From: Caulobacteraceae bacterium UBA6225 | GTDB taxonomy: Bacteria; Pseudomonadota; Alphaproteobacteria; Caulobacterales; Caulobacteraceae | Direction of reading: 5' to 3' | DNA length: 5,414 nucleotides | NCBI GenBank assembly: GCA_002441055.1 | Contig: DJWR01000235.1 | Coordinates: 1 to 5,414 of the forward strand | Notes under the pieces: generated by a model | What the model saw: only the letters and a program-made list of their open reading frames with translations | Database searches by the model: none | Told to the model about the DNA's origin: nothing | Translations under genes and position numbers: made by a program | Part shown: in pieces, positions 1-4,932 of the stretch | How positions within the stretch are numbered: position 1 is the stretch's first letter | Layout of the letters: every line of letters begins with the position of its first letter

Positions 1-25
1 TGCGCCAGCTCCCGCAACTGGCGCA
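1..25. repeat. Perfect 8-bp inverted repeat at left edge
   Basis: TGCGCCAG (1-8) and CTGGCGCA (18-25) are exact reverse complements around a 9-base loop, giving a stable GC-rich hairpin. No T-run follows on the plus side (TCCTTG comes next), so it is not a convincing intrinsic terminator. The left arm touches the window edge, so the repeat may extend further. The rest of 26-98 shows no supportable gene. A plus frame open from the left edge stops at 76-78, and an ATG on the minus strand at 26-24 (MRQLRELA) would run off the window but lacks a properly spaced ribosome binding site. Confidence 0.35.
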
Positions 26-98
26 TCCTTGCCGTCGCTTTAGTCGCCGATGGGGCGGCCGCGGTGCAGACGTCCTGAACCGCCGACAAGGGTGGAAA

Positions 99-515
99 TC
101 AGACCTTCGTGCTCCTAGGCCGCGCGAGAACAGTGTCTGCAATCCGCGCTGCCTGATCGCCCAGCTCAACCTTCTCAAGAATAGCAATCATGTCGGCACG
201 GTCGCGGCGTTCCGTAGCCTGGTCAAAAGGGTCCTGTAGGTCGGCCGCGGACAGGCGCTCGTTAGTCGTCATTCCCCCAAAGTAGGAAGTTGACTGAAGA
301 TCCCACTGAGCAAGGCCGTCTCGTTCAGCGCTATCGGGATCGGAGTACACGCCAGAGTTCTGTACTGCCGTCCACTCACCACGCTTAACCGCGACCCTCT
401 CTGGAGATCGTTGATGCACGACGAACTGAGCATGGCCAAGGGGGTGCCGCAGCACCTCAAGCGCCAAGCGGCCATCGGGGCTCTCGATCCACTTCAGTCG
501 TTCATAAGCGCTCAT
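99..515 (-). CDS. Hypothetical small protein, apparently two fused short modules
   Basis: No known function. The protein is 138 residues from the ATG at 515; a GTG at 521 (two codons earlier) is an alternative start, and neither has a clear Shine-Dalgarno. Numbering below is from the GTG. Residues about 3-75 (SPDGR, then SGVYSDPDSAERDG) resemble from memory short proteobacterial hypothetical proteins with an 'SGLY-x-AERDA' signature. Residues 84-134, starting at an internal Met (MTTNERL, then RDRADMIAILEKVEL and IADTVLARP), resemble a second family of small stand-alone proteins that begin MTxNERL. The internal ATG at 272-270 is preceded directly by GGGGGA, too close for a normal ribosome site. 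It is soluble and acidic/basic mixed, with no signal peptide or membrane segment. Codon use differs from all neighbours: CGA, AGG, CTA, GGA, ATT and CTT are frequent, and GC is about 57-60% by hand count of several lines. This suggests transfer or relaxed selection. That it is coding at all is likely but not certain. Confidence 0.6.
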   Translation of the reverse strand: MSAYERLKWIESPDGRLALEVLRHPLGHAQFVVHQRSPERVAVKRGEWTAVQNSGVYSDPDSAERDGLAQWDLQSTSYFGGMTTNERLSAADLQDPFDQATERRDRADMIAILEKVELGDQAARIADTVLARPRSTKV

Positions 516-686
516 GATCACATACTGCCATGAGTACGGTGCCTGCCAACATCCGAAGCCAACCGCTCCAACGGGCTGTGGATCGGATCAAGTCGTGGCC
601 GGCAGGCCCGCAACCCGGCTTTCATGTGCGCTGAGGAACGTCCGCAATCTGGCCCGATGCCAATGTCAGCAGGTGGCGCTAGCCGC

Positions 687-704
687 CGTCGCGCCTCTGC
701 GACG
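687..704. repeat. Perfect 6-bp GC-rich hairpin
   Basis: CGTCGC (687-692) pairs exactly with GCGACG (699-704) around a 6-base loop. It sits about 70 bases past the stop of the 3-hydroxybutyrate dehydrogenase in the direction of transcription. It could help end transcription or protect the 3' end of the operon mRNA. There is no T-tract on either side, so an intrinsic terminator is not supported; the role is inference. Confidence 0.35.
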
Positions 705-715
705 CCCCTGAGGTC

Positions 716-748
716 CAGGCCCTGACCTGTGTTCAGGCATCCCTGACC
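716..748. repeat. Imperfect direct repeat CAGGC(CAT)CCTGACC, two copies
   Basis: CAGGCCCTGACC (716-727) recurs as CAGGCATCCCTGACC (734-748), differing by a three-base insertion. Each copy is itself palindromic; the second forms a perfect 5-bp stem TCAGG/CCTGA (733-737 and 742-746) with a 4-base loop. It lies 25 bases beyond the stop of the dehydrogenase gene. It may be a degenerate repeat element or part of a weak transcription end. The repeat is directly visible; any function is a guess. Confidence 0.35.
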
Positions 749-772
749 AAGACAGTCACCAGGCGTCTAACC

Positions 773-1570
773 TCAGGTCGCCGTCCAGCCGCCGTCTATG
801 GACAGCGCGGCGCCGGTGGCTGAGGCGCCCATGTCGGAGACGAGGTAGAGCAGCAGGCCGGCCAGGTGGTCGTATTCGACGAAGGTCTTGTTGGGCTGGG
901 CGGCCAGGATCACCTCGTCCACCACCCGGTCTTCGGAAATGCCGCGGGAGCGGGCCTGGTCGCCGATCTGGGCCTCCACCAGGGGGGTCTTCACATAGCC
1001 GGGGCAGATGGCGTTGCAGGTGACGCCGGTGCGGGCGAGCTCCACGCCGACGGCCTTGGTCAGGCCCACCACCCCGAACTTGGCCGCCACATAGGCCGAC
1101 TTGAACGGCGAGGCCACCAGGCCATGGGCCGAGGCGATATTGACGATCCGGCCGCGCCCTTGCGCCTTCATGATCGGCACGGCCGCCTTGGTGGCGTGGA
1201 AGGCCGAGGACAGGATGATGGCGATCAGCGCGTCCCACTTCTCCGGCGGGAAGTCCTCGATGGGCGAGACGTGCTGGATGCCCGCATTGTTGACCAGGAT
1301 GTCGAGGCGGCCGAATTCGCGCACCGCATAGTCCACCAGGTCGGCGATCTCGTCGGGCCTCGTCATGTCGGCGCCTTGATAGCGGATCGAGGCGTTGGTG
1401 CGGGCCTGTAGCTCGCGCCGGTTGGTCTCGATCTGGGCGGGGTCGCCGAGGCCGTTGAGGATCACATGCACCCCCTGCTCGGCCAGCGCCGAGGCGAGCG
1501 CAAAGCCGATGCCGCTGGTGGAGCCGGTGACGATGGCGACGTGTCCGGCGATCCCGTAGTCTGCGGCCAT
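773..1570 (-). CDS. bdhA: 3-hydroxybutyrate dehydrogenase (short-chain dehydrogenase)
   Basis: Predicted to oxidise (R)-3-hydroxybutyrate to acetoacetate with NAD+ in the cytoplasm, the step that feeds ketone bodies and PHB monomers into acetyl-CoA. The protein has 265 residues, close to the roughly 260 of the family. The Rossmann motif TGSTSGIG is at 15-22, NNAG at 94-97, the catalytic Ser at 147, and YxxxK at 160-164. Residues that contact the substrate in the Pseudomonas fragi enzyme appear at a constant +5 offset: Gln99, Ser147, His149, Lys157, Gln201 and Trp262. This separates it from generic SDRs. The block ASAHGLVAS and the ending SIDGGWTA are typical. The oddity is Ile119, where the catalytic-tetrad Asn is expected. 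The ATG at 1570 is chosen because AGGGGGAG lies 8 bases upstream; a longer frame to 1642 would run into yaaA. It is the last gene of the minus-strand block, 26 bases after yaaA. Confidence 0.92.
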   Translation of the reverse strand: MAADYGIAGHVAIVTGSTSGIGFALASALAEQGVHVILNGLGDPAQIETNRRELQARTNASIRYQGADMTRPDEIADLVDYAVREFGRLDILVNNAGIQHVSPIEDFPPEKWDALIAIILSSAFHATKAAVPIMKAQGRGRIVNIASAHGLVASPFKSAYVAAKFGVVGLTKAVGVELARTGVTCNAICPGYVKTPLVEAQIGDQARSRGISEDRVVDEVILAAQPNKTFVEYDHLAGLLLYLVSDMGASATGAALSIDGGWTAT

Positions 1571-1578
1571 GCGTAGCT

Positions 1579-1586
1579 CTCCCCCT
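1579..1586 (-). promoter_or_regulatory. Ribosome binding site fixing the start of the dehydrogenase
   Basis: On the minus strand AGGGGGAG stands 8 bases before the ATG at 1570. It settles the start against an in-frame ATG at 1642 inside the end of yaaA, whose extra 24 residues are Arg/Pro-rich and unlike the family. Confidence 0.75.
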
Positions 1587-1596
1587 GGGATGGTCT

Positions 1597-2382
1597 TCAG
1601 GCCGCGGCGGCGGCGTTCGGTTGCTGGCGGATGAAGGTCCATTCGCCCGGCTGGGAGTCGGCGGCGGCGAAGCGATAGCCGTCCCCGTCAAAGCCCTTCA
1701 GATCATCGACCCGGCTGATCCGGTTGTCGATGGCCCAGCGGGCCATCAGGCCGCGGGCCTTCTTGGCGTAGAAGCTGACGATGCGGGCGTGGCCGTCCTT
1801 CTCGTCCAGGAAGCGGATGGTCAGGACCGGCAGCTTCAGGGCCCGGGCGTCGACGGCGCCGAAATACTCCTGACTGGCCAGGTTCACCAGCGTCGGGTCG
1901 GCATGGCCCTGGGCCGCTGCATTCAGGGCCACGGCGATCTTGTCGGCCCAGAAGTCATAGAGGGTCGCCCCGCGCCTGGTCTTCAGCCGCGTCCCCATCT
2001 CCAGCCGGTAGGGCTGGATCACGTCCAGGGGCCGCAGCAAGCCATAGAGGCCTGAGAGAATCCGCAGGTGATCCTGGGCCCAGTCCAGGTCGGCCTTGCT
2101 CATCTGGCGGGCGCGCAGGCCGGCATAGACGTCGCCGTTGAAGGCGAGCGCGGCCTGCAGGCCATCCTCGCTGTCGGGGTCAAAGGCCTGGAAGCGGGCG
2201 CGGTTCAGCTCCGCCAGATTGTCCGACAGGGACATCAGCCGCTTCAGATCGGCGACGGTGAGCTTGCGGGTGGTCTTGGCCAGTTCCGCCACATCCTGAG
2301 GGAACTGCGGGGCGGTCATGCCCAGCAGCTTGTCGGGAGCGGAGAAGTCCAGGGCCTTGGCCGGGGAAAGGACGAACAACAT
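1597..2382 (-). CDS. yaaA: Peroxide stress protein YaaA (DUF328/UPF0246)
   Basis: YaaA proteins limit free intracellular iron during hydrogen peroxide stress and bind DNA in E. coli; the biochemical mechanism is not fully settled. The protein has 261 residues against 258 in E. coli, and alignment by eye runs along the whole length. Signatures are SPAK near the N-terminus (6-9), FNGDVYAGL (81-89), LSGLYGLLRPLD (109-120), QPYRLEMG (123-130), NLAS plus EYF (167-174), FLDEKDG (191-197), and FYAKKARGLMAR (204-215). The C-terminus ends in a short alanine run after QQPN, encoded by GCC/GCG repeats, which looks like lineage-specific slippage. The start is supported by AAAGGA 7 bases before the ATG. 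It lies 52 bases after the flavoenzyme gene and 26 before the 3-hydroxybutyrate dehydrogenase. A peroxide-protection gene beside an FAD oxidoreductase makes sense but a functional link is inferred. Confidence 0.95.
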   Translation of the reverse strand: MLFVLSPAKALDFSAPDKLLGMTAPQFPQDVAELAKTTRKLTVADLKRLMSLSDNLAELNRARFQAFDPDSEDGLQAALAFNGDVYAGLRARQMSKADLDWAQDHLRILSGLYGLLRPLDVIQPYRLEMGTRLKTRRGATLYDFWADKIAVALNAAAQGHADPTLVNLASQEYFGAVDARALKLPVLTIRFLDEKDGHARIVSFYAKKARGLMARWAIDNRISRVDDLKGFDGDGYRFAAADSQPGEWTFIRQQPNAAAAA

Positions 2383-2434
2383 GGCGCGGTCCTTTGACCT
2401 GTCTTCGTGACAATGCCAAGGCGGTTCGGCGGCC

Positions 2435-3844
2435 CTAAAAGTGCACTCGCGGATTCATGATACGTTTTGGGTCAAGGGCCAGGCGGATCGCCCGCAGGGC
2501 GTTCACCTCCACCGGAGCCTTGTAGCGCAAGGCTTCCTCCGTCTTCATCGCGCCCAGGCCATGCTCGGCGGAGATGGAGCCGCCCAGCCTGGCGACAATG
2601 TCGTGAACCCGGCGCGATCCTTCGTCGCGGGCCGCCGAATGGGCGCCGTCGTCGCCCCCATCAGGCCGCAGCACGTCATAATGGATATTGCCGTCCCCCA
2701 CATGGCCGAAGGCGCAGATCCGGCAGCCGGGGGCAAAGGCCGTCATGGCCGCGCCCGCCTCGTCCAGGAAGTCGGCCACCCGGCTCACCGGCACCGACAC
2801 ATCGTGCTTCCAGGTGGCGCCCTCGGGCTTCTGGGCCGGGGACTGGTTTTCCCGCAGGGACCACAGGGCCTGGGCCTGGGTCTTGGTCTGGGCGACCACG
2901 GCGTCGGCGATAAGGCCGGACTCCAGGGCTTGGCTAAGCAGCCGCTCCAGCGCCGCCTCAGCCGAACCCGGCTCGCCAGACGCCAGCTCCACCAGCACGT
3001 ACCAGGGATGGGGCGCGTCCAGCGGGTCGCGCTGGCCGGCGATGTTCTTCAGCGCGAAGTCGACGCCCACCCGGCTGATCAGCTCAAAGGCCTCCACCCC
3101 GCCGCCGGCCGCCTCCTTGGCCCGGGCCAGCAGGTCCAGCGCCGCCCGCGGACTGGCGAGACCCACCATGGCGACGGCCCGCGAGGGCAGAATGGGAAAC
3201 AGCTTCAGGCTGGCGGCGGTCACCACGCCCAGCGTGCCTTCGGCGCCGATCAGCAGCTGCTTGAGGTCATAGCCGGTATTGTCCTTGCGCAGGCGCTTGA
3301 GCCCATTCCAGATCTCGCCATTGGGCAGCACCGCCTCCAGGCCCAGCACCAGGTCCCGGGTGGTCCCATAGCGCAGCACCGCGGTGCCGCCGGCGTTGGT
3401 GGAGATCACCCCGCCAATGGTCGCCGTCCCCTGCGAGGCCAGATCGAGGGGAAAGCGCCGGTTCTTCGCCAGCGCCGCCTCATGGGCCCCGGCCAGGGTG
3501 ACCCCGGCCTCCACCACCATGACGTCGTCCAGGGCGTCCACATCGCGAACGGCCCGCAGGCGTTCGGTGGACAACAGGATCTCGCCCATGGGGATCTGGC
3601 CGCCCACCAGGCCGGTGTTTCCCCCCTGCGGGGTGATCGGCACGCCGGCCTCGAAGCAGATGCCAACCACGGCTGACACTGCCTCCGTCGAGCCGGGCAG
3701 GGCCAGGAACGGCGTCTGGCCGCTCCAGCGGTCGCGCCATTCCAGCAGCTTGGGCGCCAGGCGCTCGGGATCCTGGCTCCAGCCGCCCTCGCCGAGCACG
3801 GCCTTCAGGCGGGAAATTACATCGGCGGGGACGGAAATGGTCAT
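2435..3844 (-). CDS. FAD-binding D-2-hydroxyacid dehydrogenase (GlcD/D2HGDH type)
   Basis: A flavoenzyme of the VAO/PCMH fold predicted to oxidise a D-2-hydroxyacid (2-hydroxyglutarate, lactate or similar) to the 2-oxoacid and pass electrons to a quinone, cytochrome or ETF-type acceptor. It has 469 residues. The N-terminal FAD-binding domain (about 40-215) shows PQGGNTGLVGG (72-82), STNAGG (148-153), RYGTTRD (158-164) and DNTGYDLKQL...GAEGTLG (188-206). The C-terminal FAD-oxidase domain (about 220-468) shows KHDVSVP (346-352), GHVGDGNIH (380-388), SAEHGLG (425-431) and LDPKRIMNP (457-465). His381, His388 and Glu427 match the metal ligands known from human D2HGDH, and His428 its catalytic His. 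Arg331 and Lys346 fit substrate carboxylate binders, but Ser335 stands where that enzyme has Thr, so the substrate is open. No Fe-S domain is attached and no signal peptide is seen. An in-frame stop lies four codons upstream of the ATG; the only purine stretch, GAGGGG, is 13 bases away, so the ribosome site is weak. It is 24 bases after tsaC. Confidence 0.9.
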   Translation of the reverse strand: MTISVPADVISRLKAVLGEGGWSQDPERLAPKLLEWRDRWSGQTPFLALPGSTEAVSAVVGICFEAGVPITPQGGNTGLVGGQIPMGEILLSTERLRAVRDVDALDDVMVVEAGVTLAGAHEAALAKNRRFPLDLASQGTATIGGVISTNAGGTAVLRYGTTRDLVLGLEAVLPNGEIWNGLKRLRKDNTGYDLKQLLIGAEGTLGVVTAASLKLFPILPSRAVAMVGLASPRAALDLLARAKEAAGGGVEAFELISRVGVDFALKNIAGQRDPLDAPHPWYVLVELASGEPGSAEAALERLLSQALESGLIADAVVAQTKTQAQALWSLRENQSPAQKPEGATWKHDVSVPVSRVADFLDEAGAAMTAFAPGCRICAFGHVGDGNIHYDVLRPDGGDDGAHSAARDEGSRRVHDIVARLGGSISAEHGLGAMKTEEALRYKAPVEVNALRAIRLALDPKRIMNPRVHF

Positions 3845-3868
3845 GGGATAAATCTAGCCCCTCACAGC

Positions 3869-4807
3869 CTAGCCGACAAAGCCCGCCGCCCGGTTCAGGC
3901 GGTCAGTGATGGCCTCGCCCAGGCCGTGGGTCGGGATCGGCGCCACGGCGATGGCCCGGGGCGCGGTGCGGTCAGCCGCCCGCAGGTAGGCGAACAGGTT
4001 GGCCGCCGCCTCGGCCAGGTCGCCGCTTGGGCTCAGATTGAACACCCGCGGGCCTTCCGCCGCCCCAGGTCCGAAGGCCAGATAGGCCTCGTCCGGCTCC
4101 GGCGCAGCAGCATTGAGGCGCACCGGCGCCTGGGGGGCGTAGTGGCGGGCCATGCGGCCGGGCGAGCGGCGGGCGTCATCCTCGGCTTCGGCCAGCGGGC
4201 CGATCACCGCCTCGATCTGCGCGCGAGTCACCGCGCCAGGCCGCAGCAGCCGGGGTTCGTCCAGCAGGGCGACCACGGTGGATTCCAGCCCCACGGCGCA
4301 GGGCCCGCCGTCCAGGGCGGCGAGCGCAAAGACCCCGGTCTCCTCCAGGGCGTCGGAAAAGGTGGTGGGGCTGGGCCGCCCTGAGCGATTGGCCGAGGGC
4401 GCGACCACCGGGCGGCCGAGAGCTGCGATCACAGCCCGGGCCAGCGGATGGCCAGGAACCCGGATGGCGACGCTGTCGAGCCCCGCCCGGGCCAGGTCGC
4501 ACACCGCATCCCCATCGGCCACCGGGACGACCAGGGTCAGGGGCCCGGGCCAGAAGGCCTGCGCCAGGGCCACGGCGCGATCGTCGAACACCCCCACCGC
4601 CCGCCCCATGGCCAGGTCGGCCACATGGGCGATCAGGGGATTGAACCGCGGCCGGCCCTTGGCCTCGAACAGGGCGGCGACGGCGCGGGGATCGCCTGCG
4701 TCGGCGGCCAGGCCATAGACGGTCTCGGTGGGCAGGATGGCGAGCGCGCCGCTGGCCAGGGCCTGAGCGGCGCGATCCACCGCCGCATCGGCTTGCGTCA
4801 TGGTCAT
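3869..4807 (-). CDS. tsaC: L-threonylcarbamoyladenylate synthase, two-domain Sua5/TsaC type
   Basis: Makes threonylcarbamoyl-AMP from threonine, bicarbonate and ATP, the first step of t6A formation at position 37 of ANN-decoding tRNAs; TsaD with TsaB/TsaE completes it. The protein has 312 residues, the length of the long Sua5 (TsaC2) form rather than the roughly 190-residue E. coli TsaC. The YrdC domain (about 8-200) carries PTETVYGLAADA (26-37), the KGRP motif with Lys50 and Arg52, NPL (56-58), WPGPLT (86-91), APSAN with Ser138 and Asn140, and GLESTVV (173-179). The linker SPGRMARHYAP (215-225) matches the SPGM-x-HYAP linker of Sua5, followed by the Sua5 C-terminal domain to residue 310 with a HGLGEAI-DRLNRAA ending. 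The start at 4807 is preferred over the ATG two codons later because GAGGA lies 7 bases before it. It is the first gene of the four-gene minus-strand block and diverges from the acyl-CoA dehydrogenase gene. All key motifs are intact. Confidence 0.95.
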   Translation of the reverse strand: MTMTQADAAVDRAAQALASGALAILPTETVYGLAADAGDPRAVAALFEAKGRPRFNPLIAHVADLAMGRAVGVFDDRAVALAQAFWPGPLTLVVPVADGDAVCDLARAGLDSVAIRVPGHPLARAVIAALGRPVVAPSANRSGRPSPTTFSDALEETGVFALAALDGGPCAVGLESTVVALLDEPRLLRPGAVTRAQIEAVIGPLAEAEDDARRSPGRMARHYAPQAPVRLNAAAPEPDEAYLAFGPGAAEGPRVFNLSPSGDLAEAAANLFAYLRAADRTAPRAIAVAPIPTHGLGEAITDRLNRAAGFVG

Positions 4808-4814
4808 GGTTCCA

Positions 4815-4819
4815 TCCTC
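4815..4819 (-). promoter_or_regulatory. Ribosome binding site of tsaC
   Basis: Minus-strand GAGGA sits 7 bases before the ATG at 4807 and 13 bases before a second in-frame ATG at 4801, so it favours the first. Confidence 0.6.
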
Positions 4820-4831
4820 AAAGGCGCGCCG

Positions 4832-4861
4832 GTGATAGCCGCAAACCCCGCCCCTTGTCCC
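4832..4861 (-). promoter_or_regulatory. Candidate promoter for the tsaC operon
   Basis: On the minus strand GCTATCAC (4839-4832) matches 7 of 8 positions of the Caulobacter-type -10 consensus GCTANAWC. GGGACA (4861-4856) lies 18 bases upstream of TATCAC and matches 4 of 6 of TTGACA. This would give a leader of about 20 bases before tsaC. Weak -35, so the call is tentative. Confidence 0.3.
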
Positions 4862-4878
4862 CTTAAGGACCGCAAGCC

Positions 4879-4908
4879 TTGGTGACGCAACGTCACTCGG
4901 CCTAAATA
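4879..4908 (+). promoter_or_regulatory. Candidate promoter for the acyl-CoA dehydrogenase
   Basis: TTGGTG (4879-4884) and TAAATA (4903-4908) are 18 bases apart. CCTAAATA matches 6 of 8 of the GCTANAWC -10 consensus. The predicted start is about 15-20 bases before the ATG at 4933. The inverted repeat at 4882-4896 lies between or over these elements, the usual place for a repressor site. Confidence 0.35.
4882..4896. promoter_or_regulatory. Operator-like perfect inverted repeat GTGACG-CAA-CGTCAC
   Basis: Two exact 6-base half-sites are separated by three bases, centred 44 bases before the acyl-CoA dehydrogenase start and 82 bases before the tsaC start. The palindrome is in a non-coding divergent region and overlaps the candidate plus-strand promoter. 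The form fits a dimeric regulator such as those of the TetR, GntR or MerR families that control fatty-acid degradation genes. Which regulator binds cannot be told, as none is encoded in the window. Confidence 0.55.
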
Positions 4909-4921
4909 GCCCTGCCTCAAC

Positions 4922-4926
4922 AGGAG
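4922..4926 (+). promoter_or_regulatory. Ribosome binding site of the acyl-CoA dehydrogenase
   Basis: AGGAG stands 6 bases before the ATG at 4933, an ideal spacing, and fixes this start. Confidence 0.8.
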
Positions 4927-4932
4927 CCGCCC

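Larger units (their letters stand above)
516..772. other. Non-coding interval with short hairpins, downstream of the four-gene block
   Basis: About 257 bases lie between the 3-hydroxybutyrate dehydrogenase stop and the start of the small hypothetical gene. I find no supportable gene; a 65-codon plus-strand frame at 514-711 is Cys/Pro-rich, overlaps the start of the hypothetical gene and has no family resemblance. The interval holds a perfect 6-bp hairpin at 687-704, a 5-bp hairpin at 733-746 and an imperfect direct repeat. It should contain the 3' end of the minus-strand operon and the promoter of the hypothetical gene, but I could not identify a good -35/-10 pair. Confidence 0.5.

Noticed and set aside
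687..704. Intrinsic terminator for the four-gene operon
   Set aside because: The stem is good but there is no T-tract on either strand, so I list it only as a hairpin.
514..711. Plus-strand 65-codon frame in the gap left of the operon
   Set aside because: Overlaps the start of the hypothetical gene, no ribosome site, no recognisable motif.
1571..1642. N-terminal extension of the 3-hydroxybutyrate dehydrogenase to the ATG at 1642
   Set aside because: Would overlap the end of yaaA, adds 24 residues not found in the family, and bypasses the well-placed AGGGGGAG site for the ATG at 1570.
756..1691. Minus-strand 311-codon open frame over the 3-hydroxybutyrate dehydrogenase
   Set aside because: It is a different frame of the same strand, Arg/Pro-rich low-complexity protein; the real frame has the full SDR signature.
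2441..3676. Long plus-strand open frame (411 codons) opposite the FAD dehydrogenase
   Set aside because: It is antisense to a clearly conserved gene; its Gly/Gln/His/Arg-rich translation has no family motif and arises from the third-position GC bias of the real gene.
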